A stretch of 64,000 nucleotides of DNA from Colivivens sp963640465 (GTDB lineage: Bacteria; Bacteroidota; Bacteroidia; Bacteroidales; Bacteroidaceae), in NCBI GenBank assembly GCA_963640465.1, contig CAVHYP010000004.1, positions 1-64,000 on the forward strand, read 5' to 3'. Shown piece after piece: positions 17,109 to 25,154 of this stretch. Within the stretch, counting starts at the first letter, position 1. Every line of letters begins with the position of its first letter. The notes below the pieces were generated by a model. The model searched no databases and was not told the DNA's origin. It saw only the letters and a list, made by a program, of their open reading frames with translations. A program made the translations under genes and the position numbers.

Positions 17109-18593
17109 ATGGAGAACGAAGATTCAAAGGAGTTTGAGCAGATATTGAAGACCTACGAGGATTCAAAGAAGCAAGGCAAGACCTGCTATTTGGATTCAGA
17201 GAGTTTTTCGGACATCTCCGAGTATTACTTCCGCAATGGAAGAATACAGGAGGCGTTGGAAACGGCAGAGGTAGGTCTTGATATCCATCCGGACAACGCC
17301 TATCTGAGAATAGCGAAGATTAATGCACTCATCTGTATGGATCATTTCGAGGAAGCAAGAGAACTGCTCGTCGGTCTTGACCCGGAAGAAGAGTTCGACG
17401 TGTATTACTTCGAAGCAGAACTGGCCATTGCGCTCGACAACGACTTTGAACGTGCGAATGAATATTTCAAACTGTGGATTGATGCCGACCTGGAGACTTT
17501 GGACTTGTCCGTTGAAGAGGACAAAAACCGTTTCAAGGAAGACCTAACTCATGTCATGGATATATTCACAGACTTGAAAAAGGAGGGCGACGATGTGAGT
17601 CCGTTTATCCGCGAGTGGGTGGATGTCTACGTGGAGAAATGTGGTCCGCTTACTGGCGACGACTATGATACGGAAGTGTCGAGTGTCTGCCACGATGAGA
17701 ATATGATTTCAGAGGAAGTCAATCTTTTCACCCAATTCCTTGACAATAATCCGTACATGAAAGACGGGTGGTCGTATCTGGCTTCGCTCTACAATTTGCT
17801 TGACAATCCGGAAGATGCTCTGAATGCTGCCGAATTTGCTTTGGCAATTTCTCCCGACGATGCCACTGCCTGGGCTACCAAAAGTCTCAGTTATCGGCTT
17901 TTGAACAATTATGCAGAAGCAGAAAAGGCTTTGCGCAAGTATCTGGATTTGGGAGGCGACAAATTCCATAATGTTGACCTTGCCGAATGTCTGGTGTACC
18001 AGGACAAGAAGGAAGAGGCGCACAAGTGTCTTGAGATTGCAGAGCAATATGCAGATGAAGTCGAGGACAAAGACGAGCAGGCAAGAGTCAGAATGCTCAT
18101 ATCCAGCATCTATTTTGAAGGCGACATGCTTGATGATGCAATGCGGATGACAATCCAATCGTTGGAATATGACAGCAAGTCGGTGGATTCCATTTTGCTC
18201 AAAGCTGCCATCCTGTTGCATATGGGAAGCTCTGCGTATGCTTTCGACGCATTCAACGAGGCAATCGATCTGTCGGACCAATCCCTTACTGTGATTATGA
18301 GGGCAGGTTTGGAGTTCTATGATGTGGGGCAACTGAAGGCTGCGGCTTATTTCCTTGAAAAGGTGGTCAGGGCTGGAAAGAAAGACCCTTGTCAAATCCA
18401 TGCCTATGTCTATTTGGCTGTCTGTTGTCTGAAGTTGGAACGATTCGACGAATTCTTGCTCTACTTGCGTCGTGCATGCTGGTTGGTCCCCGAGGAAGTA
18501 AGGCTGGTTTGGCCTGAATTGTTGAAAGATGTTGAACCTACTGATTATTTTAAGGTACTGAAGCAGACGCTTGAAAAGGAAATATCAAAATGA
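17109..18593 (+). CDS. Tetratricopeptide repeat (TPR) protein
   Basis: A 494-aa acidic, all-helical protein without a signal peptide, built from TPR units along most of its length. Clear units include NGRIQEALETAEVGLDIHPDNAYL (near residue 38), NPEDALNAAEFALAISPDDATAW (about 236) and NNYAEAEKALRKYLDLGGD (about 263). TPR arrays are protein-binding scaffolds, and nothing here shows the partner. It is 33 nt upstream of phoH and likely starts the operon that runs to aroE. I see no promoter box in the array-containing gap before it, so read-through from glnS is possible. Confidence 0.85.
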   Translation: MENEDSKEFEQILKTYEDSKKQGKTCYLDSESFSDISEYYFRNGRIQEALETAEVGLDIHPDNAYLRIAKINALICMDHFEEARELLVGLDPEEEFDVYYFEAELAIALDNDFERANEYFKLWIDADLETLDLSVEEDKNRFKEDLTHVMDIFTDLKKEGDDVSPFIREWVDVYVEKCGPLTGDDYDTEVSSVCHDENMISEEVNLFTQFLDNNPYMKDGWSYLASLYNLLDNPEDALNAAEFALAISPDDATAWATKSLSYRLLNNYAEAEKALRKYLDLGGDKFHNVDLAECLVYQDKKEEAHKCLEIAEQYADEVEDKDEQARVRMLISSIYFEGDMLDDAMRMTIQSLEYDSKSVDSILLKAAILLHMGSSAYAFDAFNEAIDLSDQSLTVIMRAGLEFYDVGQLKAAAYFLEKVVRAGKKDPCQIHAYVYLAVCCLKLERFDEFLLYLRRACWLVPEEVRLVWPELLKDVEPTDYFKVLKQTLEKEISK

Positions 18594-18626
18594 ATCGATG
18601 CGCGCTAAAGTAATCTGAGACGGAAA

Positions 18627-19658
18627 ATGATAGAAAAACATATAGTTCTTGACGATATCGACTTGTTGACCTTCTATGGGATCAACAACTGCAACATACA
18701 GATAATAAAGGCACTTTACCCGAAGCTCCGCATTGTGGCACGCGGCAATGTGATGAAGGTGCTGGGCGATGAAGAGGAGATGTGCTCGTTTGAAGAGAAC
18801 TTCCATAAACTGAGGGAGTACTGTGCCAAGTACAATTCCCTCACCGAGGAAGCCATCGTAAGGATAGTCAAAAGCGACGGACTGCAGAACGGTCCTGATG
18901 GGGGCGACAGTTCTGCCATCTGCTACAGCATAAGCGGAAAGGCAATCGTGCCGAGGAGCGACAACCAGAAACGGCTGGTGGACGACTACCAGACGAACGA
19001 TCTTCTTTTTGCCGTTGGTCCTGCCGGTTCTGGAAAGACATACGTAAGCATTGCACTTGCTGTGAGAGCATTGAAGAACAAGGAAATACGCCGCATCATT
19101 CTCAGTCGCCCTGCAGTGGAGGCAGGCGAGAAGCTCGGTTTCCTTCCAGGCGACATGAAAGAGAAGATTGACCCATATCTGCAACCCTTGTACGATGCCT
19201 TGCAGGACATGATTCCAGCGCAGAAACTGCAGGAATACATGGATGTGCAGACCATTCAGATTGCACCGCTAGCATTCATGAGAGGACGTACCCTCAACGA
19301 TGCCGTCGTCATTCTCGATGAGGCGCAGAACACCACTCCGCAGCAAATCAAGATGTTCCTCACCCGTATGGGACACAACACCAAGATGATTGTGACCGGC
19401 GACCCCACACAAATCGACCTTCCACGCTCCGTCCGTTCCGGACTTATGGAGGCAATGGACGTGCTCGAGGGTGTGAAGGGCATAAGTTTTATCCAGATGG
19501 AAGAAAAAGATATCGTGCGCCATAAGCTCGTCACCCGCATCGTGAATGCATATAAGGAATACGATGCGCAGAGAGAGGCACAGCGTGATGCACAAAGAGA
19601 ACTCAATCATATTAATTTACATATAGAAAATGAAGACGCTAACACAGACAGACTTTAA
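18627..19658 (+). CDS. phoH: PhoH-like ATPase
   Basis: A 343-aa cytoplasmic P-loop ATPase of the PhoH family, which is linked to RNA metabolism but whose precise task is unsettled. Residues 1-100 form the N-terminal region. The ATPase core then begins, with Walker A GPAGSGKT at 131-138, the conserved SRPAVEAGEKLGFLPGD, Walker B VVILDEAQN, and TGDPTQIDLPR. The C-terminal 25 residues are charged and repetitive (AQREAQRDAQREL). Its last 29 nt overlap the start of purC in another frame, an unusually long overlap, so translation of the two is probably linked. Confidence 0.93.
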   Translation: MIEKHIVLDDIDLLTFYGINNCNIQIIKALYPKLRIVARGNVMKVLGDEEEMCSFEENFHKLREYCAKYNSLTEEAIVRIVKSDGLQNGPDGGDSSAICYSISGKAIVPRSDNQKRLVDDYQTNDLLFAVGPAGSGKTYVSIALAVRALKNKEIRRIILSRPAVEAGEKLGFLPGDMKEKIDPYLQPLYDALQDMIPAQKLQEYMDVQTIQIAPLAFMRGRTLNDAVVILDEAQNTTPQQIKMFLTRMGHNTKMIVTGDPTQIDLPRSVRSGLMEAMDVLEGVKGISFIQMEEKDIVRHKLVTRIVNAYKEYDAQREAQRDAQRELNHINLHIENEDANTDRL

Positions 19659-20577
19659 CTTTCCTGGTCAGAAGAGTGTTTACCACGGAAAGGTTCGTGA
19701 TGTTTACAACATCAATGATGACTTGATCGTAATGGTTGCTACCGACCGTATCAGTGCTTTCGACGTAGTATTGCCAAAGGGTATCCCGTTCAAGGGCCAA
19801 ACCCTCAATCAGATTGCATCCAAGTTCCTCGATGCATCTGCACAGGCAGGAATCCCAAACTGGAAACTGGCTACACCCGACCCAATGGTTACAGTCGGAC
19901 TGAAGTGTGAGGGCTTCCGTGTTGAGATGATCATCCGCGGTTATCTCACCGGTTCTGCATGGAGAGCCTACAAAGAAGGCGAACGCACACTCTGCGGCGT
20001 GCAGTTGCCCGACGGAATGAAGGAAAACCAGAAGTTCCCACATCCAATCATCACTCCTACAACCAAGGCTGACGAAGGACACGACGAGAATATCTCAAAG
20101 GAAGAAATCATCGCACAGGGCATCGTGAGCAAGGAAGACTATGAGGTGATGGAAGAATACACTTACAAGCTCTTTGAACTCGGCACAAATATTGCAGCCG
20201 AAAAGGGACTTATCCTTGTCGACACAAAATATGAGTTCGGTAAGCGCGACGGTAAAGTATATCTCATCGACGAAGTCCACACCCCCGACTCTTCACGCTA
20301 CTTCTATGCAGAAGGCTACGAGGAGAAGTTTGCCAAGGGAGAACCACAGCGCCAGCTGTCCAAGGAGTTTGTGCGCCAGTGGCTCATCGACCACAACTTC
20401 ATGAACCAGCCCGGACAGGTTATGCCTGAAATCACTGACGAGTTTGCTGCTTCCATCAGCGACCGCTACATTGAACTCTACGAGCACATCACTGGCGAGA
20501 AGTTCTGCAAGGCAGAGTCCGACGACATTGCATCAAGAATCGAAAACAACGTGACTGAATGGCTGTCGAAGCGATAA
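19630..20577 (+). CDS. purC: SAICAR synthetase (phosphoribosylaminoimidazole-succinocarboxamide synthase)
   Basis: PurC joins aspartate to CAIR using ATP in purine synthesis. The 315-aa length is typical of the longer bacterial form. Signatures are the N-terminal KVRDVYNINDDLIVMVATDRISAFDVVLP, the PNWKLATPDPM segment, RGYLTGSAW, and the IDEVHTPDSSRY motif. The ATG at 19630 (MKTLTQTDFN) lies inside the end of phoH; the next in-frame start would remove the conserved N-terminal motif, so the overlap is real. The stop codon in turn overlaps the menG start by 19 nt. Confidence 0.96.
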   Translation: MKTLTQTDFNFPGQKSVYHGKVRDVYNINDDLIVMVATDRISAFDVVLPKGIPFKGQTLNQIASKFLDASAQAGIPNWKLATPDPMVTVGLKCEGFRVEMIIRGYLTGSAWRAYKEGERTLCGVQLPDGMKENQKFPHPIITPTTKADEGHDENISKEEIIAQGIVSKEDYEVMEEYTYKLFELGTNIAAEKGLILVDTKYEFGKRDGKVYLIDEVHTPDSSRYFYAEGYEEKFAKGEPQRQLSKEFVRQWLIDHNFMNQPGQVMPEITDEFAASISDRYIELYEHITGEKFCKAESDDIASRIENNVTEWLSKR

Positions 20578-21299
20578 AACCATACAGTTCCGGTACATCA
20601 AAGAGAAAACAGGTGGAGGCGATGTTCGACAATATCGCCTCTACTTATGATGCATTCAATCATGTGCTCTCGTTGGGAATTGACAAGTTGTGGCGCAAGA
20701 CAGCCATCAAGACCATCCGCACCATCCATCCTTCACATATCTCGCGTGTGCTCGATGTGGCAACCGGTACCGGCGACCTTGCCCTGCAGGCATACAAGTC
20801 ACTTCATCCCAACGAAATTCTTGGTTGCGACATCTCCGAGCAGATGATGAACGTGGGACGCAAGAAAGTGGCAGATGCCGGACTGGCCGACAAAATCAGG
20901 TTCAGCCATGAAGACTGTTCCGACCTGTCGTTCAGCGATGAGGAGTTCGATGTTGTCATGTCTGCTTTTGCCCTGCGCAACTTCGCCCACATCGACACCT
21001 GTCTGAAGGAGATGTATCGTGTGCTTGCCAAGGACGGTTGCCTGGTGGTCATCGACCTCTGTGCTCCGCGCACATTCCCCATGAAACAAGTGTTTGCCGT
21101 CTACAATCGCTACCTCATGCCGATGGTGGGTCGCTTGTTTTCCCACGACAAGAAAGCATATAAATACCTGCCTGCCACAATGGTGGCAATCGAGCAGGGA
21201 ACACAAATGGCACGCCACTTCAGCGAGGCAGGTTTCCGCAATGTGACCTACAAGTACCTTGCGTTTGGCATGTGCTGCATGTACACTGGCAGAAAATGA
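20559..21299 (+). CDS. menG: Demethylmenaquinone methyltransferase
   Basis: This S-adenosylmethionine-dependent enzyme carries out the final C-methylation of menaquinone (UbiE/MenG family). At 246 aa it has the normal length. The family motifs are ASTYDAFNHVLSLGIDKLWR, the AdoMet site VLDVATGTGDLAL, the GCDISEQMM strand and the C-terminal FGMCCMYTGRK. Bacteroidales respire with menaquinone, so menG is preferred over ubiE. It overlaps purC by 19 nt and aroE by 4 nt (ATGA). Confidence 0.94.
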   Translation: MAVEAIKPYSSGTSKRKQVEAMFDNIASTYDAFNHVLSLGIDKLWRKTAIKTIRTIHPSHISRVLDVATGTGDLALQAYKSLHPNEILGCDISEQMMNVGRKKVADAGLADKIRFSHEDCSDLSFSDEEFDVVMSAFALRNFAHIDTCLKEMYRVLAKDGCLVVIDLCAPRTFPMKQVFAVYNRYLMPMVGRLFSHDKKAYKYLPATMVAIEQGTQMARHFSEAGFRNVTYKYLAFGMCCMYTGRK

Positions 21300-22036
21300 A
21301 GAAATACGGATTGATAGGGAAGACACTTGGACATTCATTCTCCAGGAAGTTCTTCACAGAGAAATTTGCAGCAGAAGGCATCGATGCCGTCTACTCCAAC
21401 TACGAGATACCTGAAGCTCAGGATTTTCTCGATGTAGTGAAAGACAAGGATTTGGTAGGGCTCAATGTCACCATTCCCTACAAGCAGGATGTCTTGAAGA
21501 TGATGGATTCGCTGAGCGAGGAAGCCCGTAGCATAGGTGCAGTGAATGTGGTGAGGATTGACCACAGCAGCCACACGCTGAAGGGATTCAACACCGATGT
21601 CATCGGATTCATGAACTCCATCAAGCCCCTGCTTCAGCCCCGCCACACTGATGCCCTTGTGCTTGGCACCGGAGGCGCATCGCTTGCCATAACCTATGGC
21701 CTCCACAAATTGGGACTCAATACTCTGTCCGTCTCACGCACCAAGGGTGAGGGTAGGGTCACCTACGATGAACTCACTCCCGAGCTGATGGCGAAATACA
21801 AAGTAATCGTCAACTGCACTCCGCTAGGCACTTTTCCCAATGTCGACGAGTGCGCAGCCATTCCCTATGAATGTCTCACCCCAGAACACTTGCTCTACGA
21901 CCTTGTGTATAATCCCGAGGAAACCAGGTTCCTGCGGATGGGACGTATCAGTGGTGCTGTCACCAAGAACGGCTATGAGATGCTCGTCCTGCAAGCCATT
22001 GCCTCATGGGAGATTTGGAGCGGACTAATTGACTGA
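21296..22036 (+). CDS. aroE: Shikimate dehydrogenase
   Basis: AroE reduces 3-dehydroshikimate to shikimate with NADPH in the chorismate pathway. Chorismate also feeds menaquinone, which matches menG directly upstream. The 246-aa protein has YGLIGKTLGHSFS (substrate loop), LVGLNVTIPYKQDV with the catalytic Lys, the GFNTDVIGF segment and the nucleotide-binding LGTGGASLA. I chose the ATG at 21296, which overlaps the menG stop as ATGA; an ORF start at 21272 would only add residues read from menG. It is the last gene of the operon and is followed by a repeat-filled gap. Confidence 0.95.
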   Translation: MKKYGLIGKTLGHSFSRKFFTEKFAAEGIDAVYSNYEIPEAQDFLDVVKDKDLVGLNVTIPYKQDVLKMMDSLSEEARSIGAVNVVRIDHSSHTLKGFNTDVIGFMNSIKPLLQPRHTDALVLGTGGASLAITYGLHKLGLNTLSVSRTKGEGRVTYDELTPELMAKYKVIVNCTPLGTFPNVDECAAIPYECLTPEHLLYDLVYNPEETRFLRMGRISGAVTKNGYEMLVLQAIASWEIWSGLID

Positions 22037-22110
22037 ACCAGGCTCTGCTGCAGCAATCATCCGCTTTATTTTAGTAACAATCCCAAACAATGCCGACAGA
22101 TACCAGTCAT

Positions 22111-22450
22111 GCAAAACCTTCATTCGCATTGAAAAATAGGTATTGCGTGCATGCAAAACCTTCATTCGCATTGAAAAGTGGGTATTGTTTGCATGCAAAA
22201 CCTTCATTCGCATTGAAAAATAGGTATTGTTTGCATGCAGAGCCTTCCCGACGACTGAAAAAATGCCATTGATTGCGATCAGAGCCTTCCCGACGACTAA
22301 AAAAATACCGTTGATTGCGATCGGAGCCTTCCCGACGACTAAAAAATGTCGTTGATTGCGATCAGAGCCTTCCCGACGACTAAAAAAATGCCGTTGATTG
22401 CGATCAGAGCCTTCTCGACGACTAAAAAATGTCGTTGATTGCGATCAGAG
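22111..22450. repeat. 42-bp tandem repeat array, eight units in two sub-families
   Basis: Eight units start at 22111, 22153, 22195, 22238, 22280, 22322, 22363 and 22405, with spacing 42 (twice 41). The first three begin CAAAACCTTCATTCGCATTG after a G; the other five carry CAGAGCCTTCCCGACGACT. Both types share CCTTC and the A-run, so they are diverged forms of one unit. No protein is predicted. The array takes up about half of the 690-nt gap between aroE and the DUF1846 gene. Confidence 0.92.
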
Positions 22451-22495
22451 CGTGCGTGGAATTGTGATATGTGTACATACTATATATAGTGCAAT

Positions 22496-22552
22496 GCGAG
22501 CTAATGCCAGAGCTCCATCGTCTGAGCTTTGGGAGAAAGCTTACTCCTGCAG
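22496..22552. repeat. Dispersed hairpin repeat, copy 4 (single, diverged)
   Basis: This short copy keeps the family phrases GCGAGCT, ATCGTCT and ACTCCTGCA. Its hairpin is AGCTTT-GGGAG-AAAGCT (22525-22541), with stem bases different from those of the other copies but still fully paired. Confidence 0.7.
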
Positions 22553-22675
22553 TCCGGATGTATTCTATATATTATATAAGGTGTGAGGGAAATCATTATT
22601 GCGGCTTTACGGGTTGACGTGATGAAAAATGACGGATAATCTGTGGTTGCTCAATGTCAGATGAAAAAATCTTCG

Positions 22676-22683
22676 TACCTTTG
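22676..22683 (+). promoter_or_regulatory. -7 box upstream of the DUF1846 gene
   Basis: TACCTTTG matches the -7 consensus and lies 43 nt before the chosen start at 22727. No clear -33 TTTG is visible at 19-20 nt. It excludes a longer upstream reading from 22643. Confidence 0.6.
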
Positions 22684-22726
22684 TGTCTCGTATTATAAAG
22701 ACTCTCAAAAACAAAACATAGACAAA

Positions 22727-24202
22727 ATGAAATACGGATTCGACAACGACAAGTATTTGAAGATTCAATCTGAACACATAAAGGAACGTATTGCCAAGTT
22801 TGGCAATAAACTGTATCTGGAACTGGGCGGCAAATTGTTTGACGACTTTCATGCAAGCCGCGTGTTGCCGGGTTTCCTGCCAGACAGCAAACTGAAGATG
22901 TTGAGCCAGTTGAGCGACAGTGCGGAGATTGTCATCGTCATCAGTGCGGTGGACATCGAGAAGCAGAAGGTGCGTGCCGACCTTGGCATCACCTACGACA
23001 TGGACGTGCTCCGTCTGCGCACTGAGTTCCAGGACCGCGGTTTCCTTGTGAGCAGTGTGGTAATCACGCATTATAACGGACAAAGTTCGGCTGACGTGTA
23101 CAGGGAGAAGTTGACGCGCATGGGCATCAAGGCTTACTACCACTACACCATCGAGGGCTATCCGTCGAATGTGGCACTGATTGACTCCGACGAGGGATTC
23201 GGCAAGAACGATTATGTGGAAACCACACGTCCGCTTGTGATTGTGACTGCACCTGGACCGGGCAGCGGCAAGATGGCAGTGTGCCTCAGCCAGCTCTATC
23301 ACGAGCAGAAACGTGGAATCAGTGCTGGTTATGCCAAGTTCGAGACCTTTCCAGTTTGGAGCTTGCCGTTGAAACATCCTGTGAACATTGCCTATGAGGC
23401 TGCCACTGCAGACTTGAACGACATCAACATGATTGACCCGTTCCACTACGAGGCTTATGGCAAGATTGCAATCAACTACAACCGCGACATTGAGATTTTC
23501 CCAGTTCTGAATGCCTTGTTCGAGAGCATCTACGGAGAGAATCCGTATAAGTCGCCTACGGATATGGGCGTGAACATGGTTGGGTTCTGCATCAGCGACG
23601 ACGAGGTTTGCCAGGAGGCATCGAAGAACGAAATCATACGACGCTACTATACTGCGCTCAACCGACTTGCAGCCGGAGAGGGCAACGACAGCGAGGTAAG
23701 CAAGATTGCCCTGCTGTTCAAACAAGCCAATATCAACAGTGCTTACCGGAAGACTACGGTTGCGGCAAAGGAACGCAAGGAACAGTCGCTCGGCAAGGCT
23801 TGCGCTGCCATCGAACTGACAGACGGGACCATCGTCACTTCTGAAGAAAGTGCCTTGCTTGGTCCGAGTGCCGCACTCATACTGAATGCCACGAAGTATC
23901 TTGCTGGCATCGACCATTCGGTGAAACTGATTCCGCAGGATCTGATTGAACCGATACAAAAAACCAAGACCGAATATCTGGGAGGAAACAACCCACGTCT
24001 GCATACCGATGAAGTGCTTGTGGCATTGTCGGTGTTGAGCAGTCACAATGACGACTGCAGAAAGGCCCTGGAGAAACTTCCCGAACTGAGGGGATGCCAG
24101 GCTCACTGTACTGTTATGCTCAGCGAGGTGGACAAGAAGATATTCAAGAAACTGGGTGTGGGATTGACTTGCGACCCGGTGAAGAAGAGTAAGATGGCTT
24201 AG
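22727..24202 (+). CDS. DUF1846 (UPF0371) family protein
   Basis: A 491-aa cytoplasmic protein of the conserved DUF1846 family; structures exist for homologues but I know of no settled function. It begins MKYGFDNDKYLKIQSEHI and has a conserved N-terminal half (GGKLFDDFHASRVLPGFLPDSKL, VIVISAVDIEKQKVRADLGI). A glycine-rich loop VTAPGPGSGKMAVCLSQLYH (about residues 185-204) looks like a phosphate/nucleotide-binding loop. I chose the ATG at 22727 because it follows the -7 box at 22676. The stop codon is directly followed by the ATG of the GH25 gene, with no spacer. Confidence 0.88.
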   Translation: MKYGFDNDKYLKIQSEHIKERIAKFGNKLYLELGGKLFDDFHASRVLPGFLPDSKLKMLSQLSDSAEIVIVISAVDIEKQKVRADLGITYDMDVLRLRTEFQDRGFLVSSVVITHYNGQSSADVYREKLTRMGIKAYYHYTIEGYPSNVALIDSDEGFGKNDYVETTRPLVIVTAPGPGSGKMAVCLSQLYHEQKRGISAGYAKFETFPVWSLPLKHPVNIAYEAATADLNDINMIDPFHYEAYGKIAINYNRDIEIFPVLNALFESIYGENPYKSPTDMGVNMVGFCISDDEVCQEASKNEIIRRYYTALNRLAAGEGNDSEVSKIALLFKQANINSAYRKTTVAAKERKEQSLGKACAAIELTDGTIVTSEESALLGPSAALILNATKYLAGIDHSVKLIPQDLIEPIQKTKTEYLGGNNPRLHTDEVLVALSVLSSHNDDCRKALEKLPELRGCQAHCTVMLSEVDKKIFKKLGVGLTCDPVKKSKMA

Positions 24203-25033
24203 ATGAACACGTTTCGTACACATACAGTGCGTCTGATCCTGTTGATCCTCTGTGTGGCTCTTGCCTGTCCCTGCGCCGAGGGTCGTGACAAGAAGAAAAA
24301 GGCACATGAGGACCAGGAATACGGATTCGTGCATCCCGACAAGGCTGCCAACTTGTATAAGGCAGTGCCAGACAGTCATCCCAGTCAGCCGAAACTCACC
24401 AACAGACTGTCGGTCACTTATATCAGTGGCAACCATCAGTATGGCATCGACGTGAGCCACTACCAGGGACGCATCGACTGGAAGTCGGTTGCCACCGACA
24501 ACAAGGTGGGGTATGTATATCTCAAGGCAACAGAATCGAACTACATGGTGGACGATACCTACGAATACAACCTGACAGAGGCACGGAGACACGGACTGAA
24601 GGTGGGCAGTTACCATTTCTTCCGTCCCAATGTGGATGCCGAATCGCAGTTCTTGAACTTCCGTCGCACGGTGGACCGCAGGAAGCAGGACCTCTTGCCG
24701 CTCATCGACGTGGAGGTGACAGGTGGGGTGCCCGTAGCCACATTACACAAGCGGTTGCAGGAATTTCTGCATCTGGTGACTAAGGAATACGGAAAACGTC
24801 CGATGATTTATACCGGGCGCAATTTCTACGACAAATACTTTGCAGGCTATTCACATTTCAAGTCTTACATTTTCATGATTGCCCAGTACACGTCGGGTGA
24901 ACCGAGCCTTAGCGACGGCAAGGATTTTGCCATGTGGCAATTCACTGCCAAGGGACGTGTGAACGGAATTCGTGGCGATGTGGACCGCAGTCGGTTCGTA
25001 GGACGCCATTCCATCCATGAAATCCTGTTCTGA
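24203..25033 (+). CDS. Secreted GH25 lysozyme-like hydrolase
   Basis: A 276-aa exported protein with an N-terminal signal segment (LILLILCVALACPCAEG) and a basic stretch after it. From about residue 78 it is a glycoside hydrolase family 25 domain, the Chalaropsis-type muramidase fold. The fold signature GIDVSHYQGRIDW carries the first catalytic Asp, followed by VGYVYLKATES, GSYHFFRP, and LLPLIDVEV, which holds the Asp/Glu pair near the active site. Its probable task is cutting the glycan strand of peptidoglycan in the periplasm or of other bacteria. It starts immediately at the DUF1846 stop codon, so the two are co-transcribed. Confidence 0.9.
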   Translation: MNTFRTHTVRLILLILCVALACPCAEGRDKKKKAHEDQEYGFVHPDKAANLYKAVPDSHPSQPKLTNRLSVTYISGNHQYGIDVSHYQGRIDWKSVATDNKVGYVYLKATESNYMVDDTYEYNLTEARRHGLKVGSYHFFRPNVDAESQFLNFRRTVDRRKQDLLPLIDVEVTGGVPVATLHKRLQEFLHLVTKEYGKRPMIYTGRNFYDKYFAGYSHFKSYIFMIAQYTSGEPSLSDGKDFAMWQFTAKGRVNGIRGDVDRSRFVGRHSIHEILF

Positions 25034-25100
25034 CGCAGAGACTGGTGTGTAACATTTGGACGGTGGACGATATGGCTGGTGTGGAAATTGCTCATTTTGT

Positions 25101-25131
25101 TTTGTGATTCAGCCAATTTGTAGTACCTTTG
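25101..25131 (+). promoter_or_regulatory. Promoter of the M6 protease gene
   Basis: TTTG (25101-25104), exactly 19 nt, then TACCTTTG (25124-25131) followed by C. This is one of the best promoter matches in the window. The predicted start near 25138 lies 17 nt before the ATG at 25155. Confidence 0.8.
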
Positions 25132-25154
25132 CGGTCAATTGCTTGAGGCAAGAA

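Noticed and set aside
22111..22450. Possible CRISPR array
   Set aside because: The units adjoin with no unique spacers and drift in sequence along the array. The same holds for the 22-bp arrays. No cas gene is near.
22607..24616. A 669-aa frame on the minus strand
   Set aside because: It is the antisense shadow of the well-supported DUF1846 and GH25 genes and matches no family.
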